Shown here: positions 34,299 through 42,442 of the stretch, piece by piece | How the letters are laid out: each line of letters begins with the position of its first letter | Position numbering within the stretch: position 1 is the stretch's first letter | The notes under the pieces: model-generated | The model's database searches: none | The model's input: only the letters and a program-made list of their open reading frames with translations | What the model was told of the DNA's origin: nothing | NCBI RefSeq assembly: GCF_004341515.1 | Contig: NZ_SLZF01000016.1 | Coordinates: 62,001 to 126,000, forward strand | DNA: 64,000 nucleotides | Direction of reading: 5' to 3' | From: Allobosea sp. BK604 | GTDB taxonomy: Bacteria > Pseudomonadota > Alphaproteobacteria > Rhizobiales > Beijerinckiaceae | Program-made: the position numbers and the translations under genes

Positions 34299-34433
34299 GC
34301 CGACGTCGCGGCAGGCGCTTGCCTGCAGCGTGGCGGTCTGCCACCGAAAGGATGACGACGCGCCCGTGCATCGTTGATGTCAGATGCCCACGACGCCGCA
34401 TTGACCGATGCGCCGGTCAGACACGAGGATCGC

Positions 34434-35249
34434 ATGCCGCAATACAACCGCATCCTGATCACCGGCGCGGCCGGGCGCCTCGGCTCGCAGCTTCGCGGCG
34501 GCCTGGCTCCGCTGGCGAAGACCATTCGCCTTGCCGATCGCGAGCCGCTCGGCCCGCTCGCAGCCCATGAAGAGGAGGCGATCTTCGACCTCGCCGACAT
34601 GGACGCGACGATCGCGGCGACGGAGGGGTGCGATGCCATCGTCCATTTCGGCGGCGCGCCGACGGAGCGGGAATGGCAGGTCGTCCTCGATTCCAGTATC
34701 CGCGGCTCCTATCACGTCTACGAAGGCGCCCGGAAGCACGGCGTCAAGCGCATCGTCTACGCCTCGTCCGTCCACGCCATCGGCTTTCATGAGATCGGAG
34801 CGCAGATCTCGGTCGACGCGCCCGTCCGTCCCGATTGCCTCTACGGCGTCGGCAAGACCTTCGTGGAGAGCCTCAGCCGACTTTACTGGGACAAGTACGG
34901 CATCGAGACGGCGTGTCTGCGCATCTTCTCGTCATTCCCCGAGCCGGTCGACCGCCGGATGCTCTGGTCGTATCTGTCCTTCGCCGATTGCGTGCGCCTC
35001 GTCACGGCGTCGTTGACCGCACCCTTCGTCGGCCACACGATCGCCTTCGGCACCTCGGACAACGCCGTCAAGGCCGTGGACAATAGCGGCGCCGATCACC
35101 TCGGCTACTGCCCGCAGGACAGCTCGGAACCGTTCCGCGCCGATGTCGAAGCAAAGGCGCCTGCGCTTGATCCGACGACGCCCGCCGGGCGTCATCTGGG
35201 AGGTCATTTCTGCGAGATGGCCCACCCCGATGACCAGGCGAAGGCCTGA
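34434..35249 (+). CDS. NAD-dependent sugar-acid/uronate-dehydrogenase-like SDR
   Basis: A 271-residue extended short-chain dehydrogenase. The nucleotide loop is TGAAGRLG (10-17), and D35 in IRLADREPL favours NAD over NADP. The catalytic set is S111/S112, Y137 and K141 (LYGVGK). Length and motifs (IVHFGG, RPDCLYGVGK, acidic D35) match bacterial uronate dehydrogenase (Udh), which oxidises hexuronates to aldarolactones. I start it at 34434 because of GAGGA upstream. It ends the hyuAB-aldolase gene series, so a sugar-acid related substrate for the cluster is an attractive but unproven idea. Confidence 0.8.
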   Translation: MPQYNRILITGAAGRLGSQLRGGLAPLAKTIRLADREPLGPLAAHEEEAIFDLADMDATIAATEGCDAIVHFGGAPTEREWQVVLDSSIRGSYHVYEGARKHGVKRIVYASSVHAIGFHEIGAQISVDAPVRPDCLYGVGKTFVESLSRLYWDKYGIETACLRIFSSFPEPVDRRMLWSYLSFADCVRLVTASLTAPFVGHTIAFGTSDNAVKAVDNSGADHLGYCPQDSSEPFRADVEAKAPALDPTTPAGRHLGGHFCEMAHPDDQAKA

Positions 35250-35271
35250 ATCCGGAGGCCGATGCCGGGCG

Positions 35272-35292
35272 GGACGGAGCCTTGGTCCGTCC
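35272..35292 (+). terminator. short hairpin after the Udh-like gene
   Basis: GGACGGA/TCCGTCC with a 7-base loop, 23 bp past the stop codon. No T-tract follows, so termination is only possible. Confidence 0.4.
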
Positions 35293-35449
35293 GAGTCGGC
35301 CCGAAGCGGCACGGACAAAGCCCACGGCGCATGCCGATCCGCCGCGGTCCGGAGGGCGTTCTTCTCGCTTTTGTGATCGTTCCGGCACAGAACCGCCGCA
35401 AGACGCGCGCAGCGTCCTGGCGGGGCTAGGCAGATATCGGAGATCGACC

Positions 35450-35872
35450 ATGATCAAGCGAATTCTCCTGGCTGCCGTTATCGCAGCCATTCCCGCAACC
35501 GTCTTCGCACAGGACAGGGGCCCCCTCATCCGCGACCCCGCCGGCGGCGTCACGCATGACCCGGCCCTCGTCGGTAGCGAGGCCTACATGATGCCGTTCG
35601 ACGTCTTCGCCCCGCCCCTCAGGCGCGATCCCGCCGGCGGGACGATGATCAATGACGACGCCAGTTTCCGTAACTATGTGATGGCGCAGAACATGCGGTC
35701 ATATCGCTATGCGGAACCGATCGCCGTCGGCACCGTGCTGCCGTCGCGCGGCATGGTCTATCGCAACGTGCCCGCGCAATACGGCGCGCCCGGCTATCGC
35801 TATACGATCGTGAACGACGAAGCCGTCGTCGTCGCGCCACGGAGCCGCCGCGTGGTCCAGATCATCGAATGA
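35450..35872 (+). CDS. DUF1236-containing small exported protein
   Basis: A 140-residue secreted protein. The signal peptide is MIKRILLAAVIAAIPATVFA, with the start taken at 35450. The C-terminal DUF1236 motif reads PAQYGAPGYRYTIVNDEAVV and ends RRVVQIIE, a very common arrangement in Hyphomicrobiales. A short repeated element, RDPAGG, occurs twice (about residues 27 and 54). Its function is unknown and it is probably periplasmic. Two hairpins follow it. Confidence 0.85.
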   Translation: MIKRILLAAVIAAIPATVFAQDRGPLIRDPAGGVTHDPALVGSEAYMMPFDVFAPPLRRDPAGGTMINDDASFRNYVMAQNMRSYRYAEPIAVGTVLPSRGMVYRNVPAQYGAPGYRYTIVNDEAVVVAPRSRRVVQIIE

Positions 35873-35885
35873 CGGCTTGGGCCAG

Positions 35886-35918
35886 CAAGGCCCGTGCCGG
35901 TGACGTGCACGGGCCTTG
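35886..35918 (+). terminator. hairpin after the DUF1236 gene
   Basis: A 12-bp stem CAAGGCCCGTGC/GCACGGGCCTTG with a 9-base loop, 13 bp after the stop. There is no T-run. Confidence 0.65.
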
Positions 35919-35955
35919 GCGACGCCGTCGAGATCCGTCAAGACGTGGTCCCGCG

Positions 35956-35983
35956 CGCTCCCGGCGCGAAAGCGCCGGGAGCG
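35956..35983 (-). terminator. hairpin after the alpha/beta hydrolase gene
   Basis: A 12-bp perfect stem CGCTCCCGGCGC/GCGCCGGGAGCG with a GAAA loop on the plus strand. It lies 6 bp past the hydrolase stop and could act on both convergent genes. Confidence 0.7.
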
Positions 35984-35989
35984 GTAGCC

Positions 35990-36760
35990 TCACTTCGCGA
36001 GCGCCGCCTTTTCGATGACCGCGGCGACCTGCTGCGCGTGCACGACGAGCGAGGCATGGCTGCCGGCGACTTCCGTCGTCTGGGCCTTGATCCTGGCTGC
36101 GAACAACTTCTGGGCCTCGGGCGCCAGGACCTTGTCCTTCGTGCTGACGACATAGAATGTCGGCTTGTCCTTCCAGGCCGCGATGTCGACGGGCGCTTCG
36201 AACGCCACGTGGTTCAACGGGAGCTGCGAGTTCGCCAGCTTCGTCGCGATCTCCTGGGGAAGGTCGGCCGCGACGGCGGACGGAAACACCTTGGGATCGA
36301 TGTACAGATCGCCCTTCGCATCGGGATGGATCGCCTTGCCGCCTTCGGTCGGCGGGCCGGCCTTGGCCAGCGATGCCAGGGATTCACCGATCTCCGGCGC
36401 GAAGGCGGAGACGTAGACCAGCGCCGACACCTTGGGGTCATTGCCGGCTTGCGTGATCACGACGCCGCCCCAGGAATGGCCGACCAGAACGGTCTTGCCG
36501 TCCTGCTTCGCCAGCGCCTGTCTGGTGGCGTCGACATCGGCAGCGAGCGAGGTCAGCGGATTTTCGACGAGCGTGACGTTGTAGCCTTTCTTCGCGAGGA
36601 TCGCGGCAACCGGCTGCCAGCTCGTCTGGTCCACGAAAGCGCCGTGCACGAGCACGATGTTATGGGCTGCCCCCTTGGGCAGTTCGGCGGAATGGGCGGA
36701 GCCGATCAATGTCGTTCCGGCCAGGAGTGCGGTGGCGGCGGAGAGGAGGATATTCGCCAT
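35990..36760 (-). CDS. exported alpha/beta-fold hydrolase
   Basis: A 256-residue hydrolase with a signal peptide (MANILLSAATALLAGTTLIG, cleavage near SAHSAE). The oxyanion segment is IVLVHGAF. The nucleophile elbow is GHSWGG with Ser96, and the likely catalytic His is in the C-terminal GSHASLVVH. This matches the group often annotated as chloroperoxidase- or arylesterase-like alpha/beta hydrolases; substrates cannot be assigned. The start at 36760 is preferred to the longer frame, which is Arg/Pro-rich. It is divergent from an AraC regulator that may control it. Confidence 0.88.
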   Translation of the reverse strand: MANILLSAATALLAGTTLIGSAHSAELPKGAAHNIVLVHGAFVDQTSWQPVAAILAKKGYNVTLVENPLTSLAADVDATRQALAKQDGKTVLVGHSWGGVVITQAGNDPKVSALVYVSAFAPEIGESLASLAKAGPPTEGGKAIHPDAKGDLYIDPKVFPSAVAADLPQEIATKLANSQLPLNHVAFEAPVDIAAWKDKPTFYVVSTKDKVLAPEAQKLFAARIKAQTTEVAGSHASLVVHAQQVAAVIEKAALAK

Positions 36761-36975
36761 TGTTTGTTCCTGTTTGGCATGTCCGAACCAGAGTCCGGGG
36801 GGAGGGGGCAGGCGTTTCCGGCGAGGCCGCGGTTCTTCCATCCGCCGTCGGCGAAATGGTTGCCGCACTGAAGGTCGGCCCGCTCTGGCATGAGCTATTT
36901 CGCGGAGTTTGCGGACGGTAGGGATCAATCGTCCGGATGTTGTGTCCGATCGTCCGCAGCTCTACGCTCCGGGGC

Positions 36976-37938
36976 ATGGACATTCTCGCCCAGGTGCTCG
37001 ATCGCGTTCGTCTCGGCGGGACGCTGCTCTTCCATTTCGAGCTCGGCCATCCCTGGCATCTCGAGCTGCCGACGCGCCCCCACGCCCTGTTCCACTATCT
37101 GAGCCGGGGCTCGGCGACGCTCGCGCTCGGGCAGGGGCAGGACATCGAGATGAGCGAGGGCGATCTTGTCGTGATCACCCGCGGCGAGCCCCATGTGTTC
37201 TTTTCGGATCGCCGGGCCGAGCCGTTGCGGATCATCGACATCGATCGCTCGTCGCCGCGTCTCGGCATCCTGCGCCATGGCGGCGAAGCAGCGCCGCTCT
37301 CGTCCATGATCTGCGGCAATTTCACGGTGTCGCGGCCCCTGTTCGGCAGCGTGCTGGAACTGCTTCCGCCCGTGCTCCTGCTAAAGCCGACGGTGGATGG
37401 CGCCTGGCTGGAAGCCATCCTGCGCCGCATGGTCAGCGAGTCCGCGCGCGAGCGTCCCGGCCAACGCGTCGCGCTGTCGCGCTTGACCGAAGTGCTCTTT
37501 GTCGAGGTGCTCCGCAGCTGGATCGCCTCTCTCAGTCCGGGGCAGGGCGGCTGGCTCGGGGCGATGTCCGACCCGCATATCGGGCCGGCACTCAAGCTCA
37601 TTCACGAAAGTCCGGAGCGATCCTGGGCCCTGAGCGACCTTTGCCAGCGCGTCGGGCTCGGCCGCTCGGTCTTTTCGGCGCGCTTTACCAGGCTCGTCGG
37701 CCAGCCCATGCACCGCTATGTGATCGAGCGCCGGATGCTGGAAGCGGCCTTCCTGCTCGAAACCAGCGACGAGCCGATCGCACGGATCGCCGGCCGGGTC
37801 GGGTACGAGACGGCAGCGGCGTTTTCAAAACTGTTCCACCGGCATCACGGATTGTCGCCCGGCCGCTACCGGGCCGCGCGACGCCTCGATGCAAGCCACC
37901 TGCAACCGGACGAGCCGTCAGCAAAACTGTCCGCTTGA
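36976..37938 (+). CDS. AraC-family regulator with cupin sensor domain
   Basis: A 320-residue regulator. The N-terminal cupin_6 sensor domain (about residues 10-170) includes FHYLSRGSATLALG and GDLVVITRGEPHVF. The C-terminal AraC double helix-turn-helix (about 210-305) includes WALSDLCQRVGLGRSVFSAR, GQPMHRYVIERRM and IARIAGRVGYETAAAFSK. The start is uncertain: ATG 36976 (MDILAQ) or 36937. It is divergent from the exported hydrolase, which is its most probable target. Its last codons and stop lie in a 16-bp sequence (37929-37944) that recurs at 46761-46776. Confidence 0.9.
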   Translation: MDILAQVLDRVRLGGTLLFHFELGHPWHLELPTRPHALFHYLSRGSATLALGQGQDIEMSEGDLVVITRGEPHVFFSDRRAEPLRIIDIDRSSPRLGILRHGGEAAPLSSMICGNFTVSRPLFGSVLELLPPVLLLKPTVDGAWLEAILRRMVSESARERPGQRVALSRLTEVLFVEVLRSWIASLSPGQGGWLGAMSDPHIGPALKLIHESPERSWALSDLCQRVGLGRSVFSARFTRLVGQPMHRYVIERRMLEAAFLLETSDEPIARIAGRVGYETAAAFSKLFHRHHGLSPGRYRAARRLDASHLQPDEPSAKLSA

Positions 37939-38013
37939 CGTCGATTGTGCGCGCCGCTCGCAACCTGCCGGAAATCGACTTCGGCGGGCTCCTATCCGAG
38001 CTCCGCCTCTGTC

Positions 38014-39168
38014 TCAGCTTGCTACCGCAGGCGACGGCTCGTGCAGGAAGAAGCCCTCGAGCGGGTCTGCCTCCGCCTCCCAGGGCGCCGCAGCGAGCAT
38101 CCGCATCGTCGCCTCGTAGCCCGCCGTCCAGCGTTCCCTGATGCTGGCGGGGCTGAAGTCGATGTCCTTGGTGTGGTCCTCATGGTCCAGACGCGGCGCC
38201 AGCAGGCGCACTACGTGCATCTGCGTCAGGCAGCCATAGTGGGCGAGCTCCCTGACCTGCGGGCTCTTGCGTTCGCTGTCGGGCAGGCGTCCGACGAGCT
38301 CGGAAATGATGCGGCGGAGCCGGTGGATCTGCTTCTGCCTGATGATGTGGCTGGCTGCGCGGCTGGAATACTGGATGTCCTTCTGCCGGTTCATCACCTG
38401 CCAGATCGACTCGGGCTCGGCGCCCTCGGGGTTCCAGACATGAACGGCGAAGATCAGCGAGCTGCGCCGCGGGTTGTCGTCGAAGACCGCTTCGACCGGC
38501 GTGTTCGACAGGATGCCGCCGTCCCAGTAGAGCTCGCCATCGATGCGGACCGCCGGAAAGGCTGGCGGCAATGCGCCCGAGGCCATGATGTGGCGCACGC
38601 CGATCGTCTCGTCGCGGCTGTCGAAATAGCGCATCTGGCTGGTGCCGACATGGGCCGCGCCGACCGTGAGCCGCACGCCGTGCTCGGCAAGGTGCTCGAA
38701 ATCGACGAGTTCGGTCAGCGTCGCTTCCAGCGGCCTGGTCGAGTAGTAGCCGGCGGCATCGGGCGCGAGCCTGGTGTGCAGCCCGAGGAAGGCGAGCGGG
38801 TTCGGCTTGAAGAAACCGGGGACCCCGTTGGCGATGGCGCTCCAGTTGGGCAGCATCCGGCCGAGCCAGGGCAGGCCCGACATGAAGTCGAGATGCGGCT
38901 CCTGCGCGATGCGCGTCCAGAACTCGCGCAGGCGCGCCAGGCGCTCGCCGGGCGCGTTGCCGGCGATCAGGCTGGCGTTGATCGCGCCGATCGAGATGCC
39001 GATCACCCAGTCCGGCTCGACGCCGGCCTCGTGCAGCGCCTGGTAGACGCCGGCCTGGTAGGCTCCAAGCGCGCCGCCGCCCTGCAGCACGAGCACGACC
39101 TGCCCGGTCTGCGGGCTTGTGCGGGGCCGGGCCGGGGCCGGCTTGGCGATAGGGTGGACGTTGTCCAT
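38014..39168 (-). CDS. patatin-like phospholipase with DUF3734-type tail
   Basis: A 384-residue patatin-family lipase. The oxyanion loop is QGGGALGAYQ (29-38), the nucleophile motif is GISIG with Ser59, and the dyad Asp216 is in YWDGGIL. About 120 helical residues follow the catalytic domain and match the DUF3734 region found in many proteobacterial patatins. The start at 39168 (MDNVHPIAKP) is chosen because the 89 upstream codons look non-coding. It acts on membrane phospholipids or storage lipids in the cytoplasm; the real substrate is unknown. Single gene, convergent with the AraC gene. Confidence 0.9.
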   Translation of the reverse strand: MDNVHPIAKPAPARPRTSPQTGQVVLVLQGGGALGAYQAGVYQALHEAGVEPDWVIGISIGAINASLIAGNAPGERLARLREFWTRIAQEPHLDFMSGLPWLGRMLPNWSAIANGVPGFFKPNPLAFLGLHTRLAPDAAGYYSTRPLEATLTELVDFEHLAEHGVRLTVGAAHVGTSQMRYFDSRDETIGVRHIMASGALPPAFPAVRIDGELYWDGGILSNTPVEAVFDDNPRRSSLIFAVHVWNPEGAEPESIWQVMNRQKDIQYSSRAASHIIRQKQIHRLRRIISELVGRLPDSERKSPQVRELAHYGCLTQMHVVRLLAPRLDHEDHTKDIDFSPASIRERWTAGYEATMRMLAAAPWEAEADPLEGFFLHEPSPAVAS

Positions 39169-39447
39169 GGCGATGATCCTGTCAAAGGGCGCGAGGCGCC
39201 GGTTCTCTTGCCAGGATTGTCGAAGCTCTCGGCCCGCCGGGGAAATGCCTGCTGGCTTCGGACACGATAGAGGCCGGCTATGGCGCCGGGCGGGTCGCGA
39301 TAGCTCGCCTGCATCGATCGTAGAGCATCTCGGCATTGGCGGGCGCCACCTCCCGCGAGGCAGAAACTGGCTCTGGTTCCGCCGGGGTGGCGGACCGTTT
39401 CGAGCAGCTTGCCCAAGAGCGGGCAGCGTGCCCAAGAGGAGGAGGCG

Positions 39448-39906
39448 ATGATCAGGAAGCTGGCAGCGATCGCCACGCTGGTGCTCGGCTTTTCGAGCCA
39501 GGTCCAGGCCGAGACCCCGACCGAGGTCGAGATCAAGGCTCTCTATGAGCGTTTCGTCAGCGCCCAGAATGCCCGCGACCTGGCGCGGGTGCGCGAGGCG
39601 CTCTGGGATTCGCCCGGCTTCGTCTGGATCAGCGACGGCAAGCCGTTCTGGGGCCGCGAGGCGCTGATCGAGCGCATGGGCGCGTTCCAGAAGGCGGAGG
39701 TCTGGAGCGTCTTGCCCGATCGCACTCGCGCCAGAGTGGTCGAGGTCAGCCCGATGAGCGCGGTGCTCTACCAGCCGCTGCTGCTGACGCTCGGGCCCAG
39801 GCGGGAGCCGAGGACAATCGCCTTCCTGGTCAATGTGCTCTGCATCCGCACGGCCGAGGGCTGGCGCGTCGCCGCCCTCTACACCACCGAGGAGAACCCG
39901 ATCTGA
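39448..39906 (+). CDS. exported SnoaL/DUF4440-like protein
   Basis: A 152-residue protein with a signal peptide (MIRKLAAIATLVLGFSS, cleaved near VQAE). A cone-fold NTF2-like domain spans about residues 28-150 (IKALYERFVSAQNARDLARV, FVWISDGKPFWGREALIERM, RTAEGWRVAALYTT). AGGAGGAG directly upstream decides the start at 39448. It probably binds or isomerises a small molecule in the periplasm. It is 41 bp before an MFS gene in the same direction, so the two may be co-transcribed. Confidence 0.82.
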   Translation: MIRKLAAIATLVLGFSSQVQAETPTEVEIKALYERFVSAQNARDLARVREALWDSPGFVWISDGKPFWGREALIERMGAFQKAEVWSVLPDRTRARVVEVSPMSAVLYQPLLLTLGPRREPRTIAFLVNVLCIRTAEGWRVAALYTTEENPI

Positions 39907-39947
39907 GCCGGCAAGGCCGCGCGCCGCAGCAAATGGGGAGAGACTTC

Positions 39948-41165
39948 ATGAACCGCGCCATCACGCACGGGACCGGACGCGCCGCGACGACGGATGGCCG
40001 GTGGAGCGACCTGCGCCGCGTCATGGTCATTGCGACCATGGCCTTCCTGACGCTGGTCGATCTCTTCGCCATGCAGGCGGTCCTGCCCTCGCTAATCAGG
40101 CGCTACGAGGTCAGCGCGGCCGCCATGGGGCTCGCCGTCAACGCCAGCACGATCGGCATGGCGGTGGCGAGCCTCGCGACCTCCCTGCTCGGCCGGCGCA
40201 TCGACCGGCGCCGGGGCATCGCGCTCAGCCTGGCTCTGTTGTCGCTGCCGACCGCGGCGCTGGCGAGCGCGCCCGGCCTGCCTGTCTTCGCGGCGCTGCG
40301 CATCGCGCAAGGCCTCTGCATGGCCACTGCCTTCACGCTGATGCTGGCCCATCTCGGCGAGCGTCGCGATGCGCGCGAGAGCGCCGGCGCCTTCGCCGCC
40401 TATATCGCCGGCAATGTCGCGAGCAATCTCGTCGGCCGCCTGCTCTCGGCAGGGATCTCCGACCATTTCGGCCTGGACGCCACGTTCCACGTCTTCGCCG
40501 GGCTCAACCTCGTCGGCGCTGTGTTGGCCTATGCGACGATCGACCAGGCCCCGCGCGTCGCCGAGCGCGAACCGCCGGCGCTCCCCGCGATCGCGGCGCT
40601 GGCGCAGCACTGGCGCAATCCGGCGCTGCGCGCGAATTTCGGCATCGGCTTCCTGATCCTCTTCGCCTTCATCGGCACCTTCACCTATGTCAACCTCGTG
40701 CTGGTGGCGCCGCCGCTTTCGCTCGGCATGATGCAGCTCGGCATCGTCTATTTCGTCTTCGCGCCTTCGATCGCGACCACGCTCGCGGCCGGGCTGCTGG
40801 CGCGCCGCGCCGGGCCGGTCGGGGCATTGTGGCTATCGCTGGCGCTCGCCATCGGCGGCCTGCCGCTGCTCGTCGTGCCGCATCTGCCGATCGTGCTTGC
40901 CGGCCTCGTCATGATCGCCATCGGCACCTTCGCGGCCCAGGCCGTCGCGACCAGCATCATCGGCCGTGTCGCGACCGGCGAGCGCGGCGCGGCGAGCGGG
41001 CTCTATCTCGCCAGCTATTTCGCTGGCGGGCTTGCCGGCAGCGCCGTGCTCGGCCAGATTTTCGAGCGGCTCGGGTGGGGTGCCTGCGTCGCCGCCATCG
41101 GGCTGGCGCTGGCACTGGCGGCGCTGCTGGCGCTGAGGCTGCGCCCGGCGCTGCGCGACGGCTGA
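39948..41165 (+). CDS. MFS transporter, 12-TM DHA1 type
   Basis: A 405-residue major-facilitator protein with 12 hydrophobic segments. The MFS motif A-like loop after TM2 is LLGRRIDRRRGIAL, and TM1 is MVIATMAFLTLVDLFAMQAV. The start at 39948 follows GGGAGAG. It probably exports drugs or metabolites. The TGA stop is followed after one base by the first of three 102-bp tandem repeats, so the message ends in a strong hairpin. Confidence 0.9.
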   Translation: MNRAITHGTGRAATTDGRWSDLRRVMVIATMAFLTLVDLFAMQAVLPSLIRRYEVSAAAMGLAVNASTIGMAVASLATSLLGRRIDRRRGIALSLALLSLPTAALASAPGLPVFAALRIAQGLCMATAFTLMLAHLGERRDARESAGAFAAYIAGNVASNLVGRLLSAGISDHFGLDATFHVFAGLNLVGAVLAYATIDQAPRVAEREPPALPAIAALAQHWRNPALRANFGIGFLILFAFIGTFTYVNLVLVAPPLSLGMMQLGIVYFVFAPSIATTLAAGLLARRAGPVGALWLSLALAIGGLPLLVVPHLPIVLAGLVMIAIGTFAAQAVATSIIGRVATGERGAASGLYLASYFAGGLAGSAVLGQIFERLGWGACVAAIGLALALAALLALRLRPALRDG

Positions 41166-41166
41166 A

Positions 41167-41477
41167 GCATTTTCGAGCGAAGTGGGTACCGGTTCGCGTG
41201 AAGAAAATGCGTCAAGACAAAAAGATAGAGCATTTTCGCGATTCGAAGAAACGCGGAAAGGCTCTGAAGCATTTTCGAGCGAAGTGGGTACCGGTTCGCG
41301 TGAAGAAAATGCGTCAAGACAAAAAGATAGAGCATTTTCGCGATTCGAAGAAACGCGGAAAGGCTCTGAAGCATTTTCGAGCGAAGTGGGTACCGGTTCG
41401 CGTGAAGAAAATGCGTCAGAACAAGTAGATAGAGCATTTTCAAGCGAAGTGGATACCGGTTCGCCTCAGGACAATGC
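41167..41477. repeat. 102-bp tandem array of composite palindromes
   Basis: A 102-bp unit made of a 44-bp palindrome E2 (41167-41210, core ACCGGT) and a 39-bp palindrome E1 (41227-41265, core TTCGAA, ends AGAGC/GCTCT). It repeats exactly with period 102. E2 copies sit at 41167, 41269 and 41371, with E1 between them, and a diverged fourth E2 is at 41434-41477. The first two full units look identical, which points to recent amplification or gene conversion. The array fills the gap between the MFS and LysR genes. Confidence 0.92.
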
Positions 41478-41509
41478 TCGAGCGCGAGACCTTAACGCGG
41501 AGAGCTCCC

Positions 41510-42394
41510 GTGGAGATGCATCAGATCCGCTACTTCCTCGCCGTCGCGCGCACGCTGAACTTCACGCGCGCCGCCGATGAGTGCAACGTCGCCCAGCCCT
41601 CGCTGACGCGGGCAATCCAGAAGCTCGAGGAGGAGCTGGGCGGCCTGCTGCTGCATCGCGAGCGCCAGCACACCCATCTGACCGAACTCGGCCGGCTGAT
41701 GCTGCCGCATCTGGAGCGAACCTTCGCCGCTGCCCAGGCGGCCAAGAACCTCGCCCGTGGCGTCAACATGGGTGAGATGGCGCCGCTGCGCATCGGCCTC
41801 AGCGATTCGATCTCGACCGCCAATCTGATTGGTCTGCTCGATGGCTTGAGGTCCTGCGTCAACGGCTTCGAGCTGACGCTGGCGCAACTGCCCGCGAAGG
41901 ACCTCATCGCCCGCGCTCTCGACGGCGATTTCGACCTCGTCTTCGTCAGCGACGCGCTCGAACTGCCCGACCGGATGCGCAGCTGGATCCTGTTCCGCGA
42001 GACTTGCCGCCTGATCCTGCCGGAGGGAGACCGCCTTGCCGAGAAGCCGCAGGTGACGCTCGCCGATCTCGCCGGCACGGAGATGGTGGACCATATCGAC
42101 TGCGCCGATCTCGACCGCTTCAAGGGGCTTTGCGCCTCCGCCGATGTCAGCCTGCGCTACCGGCACCGCGTCCACGGCACCGACCAGTTGCAGCGGCTCG
42201 TCAAGGCCGGCTTCGGCTATGGCCTCCTGCCCGCCAACACGCCGCTGCTCGAAGGGCTGGTGGCACGCGACCTCGCCGAGGCGGAGAGCGCCCGGAACGT
42301 CGCCGTTGCCGTCGTTGCCGGCCGCCCCTTCACGACGGCGACCGAGGCCTGCCTGAGGCTCGCGCGCACGCGCGATTGGCTGGCGGCAGCCTGA
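41510..42394 (+). CDS. LysR-family regulator
   Basis: A 294-residue LysR protein with helix-turn-helix MHQIRYFLAVARTLNFTRAA, NVAQPSLTRAIQKLEEELG (about residues 3-60) and a standard effector domain. CGGAGAG at 41498-41504 supports GTG 41510 as start; ATG 41516 is the alternative. The helix-turn-helix sequence resembles the group near oxidative-stress regulators, and the convergent neighbour is a peroxiredoxin, but a functional link is a guess. The 3' end lies inside three 22-bp tandem repeats. Confidence 0.92.
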   Translation: MEMHQIRYFLAVARTLNFTRAADECNVAQPSLTRAIQKLEEELGGLLLHRERQHTHLTELGRLMLPHLERTFAAAQAAKNLARGVNMGEMAPLRIGLSDSISTANLIGLLDGLRSCVNGFELTLAQLPAKDLIARALDGDFDLVFVSDALELPDRMRSWILFRETCRLILPEGDRLAEKPQVTLADLAGTEMVDHIDCADLDRFKGLCASADVSLRYRHRVHGTDQLQRLVKAGFGYGLLPANTPLLEGLVARDLAEAESARNVAVAVVAGRPFTTATEACLRLARTRDWLAAA

Positions 42395-42442
42395 TCAGTG
42401 GCTGGCGGCAGCCTGATCAGTGGCTGGCGGCAGCCTGATCAG
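42377..42442. repeat. three perfect 22-bp tandem repeats across two convergent stop codons
   Basis: Three identical copies lie at 42377-42398, 42399-42420 and 42421-42442, each starting TGGCTGGCGG and ending CCTGATCAG. The first copy contains the LysR stop (42392-42394). The third contains the peroxiredoxin stop on the other strand (42439-42441). TGATCA inside the unit offers a TGA on both strands. Confidence 0.93.

Noticed and set aside
39833..41428. Alternative plus-strand frame over the MFS gene and repeats that reads HFRAKWVPVRVKKMR in each repeat copy
   Set aside because: The frame is a +1 shadow of the MFS gene. The repeated peptide comes from the palindromes and has no start or ribosome-binding site of its own.
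41164..41477. CRISPR array
   Set aside because: The whole 102-bp unit repeats, so there are no unique spacers, and the palindromes also occur singly elsewhere. No cas genes are present.
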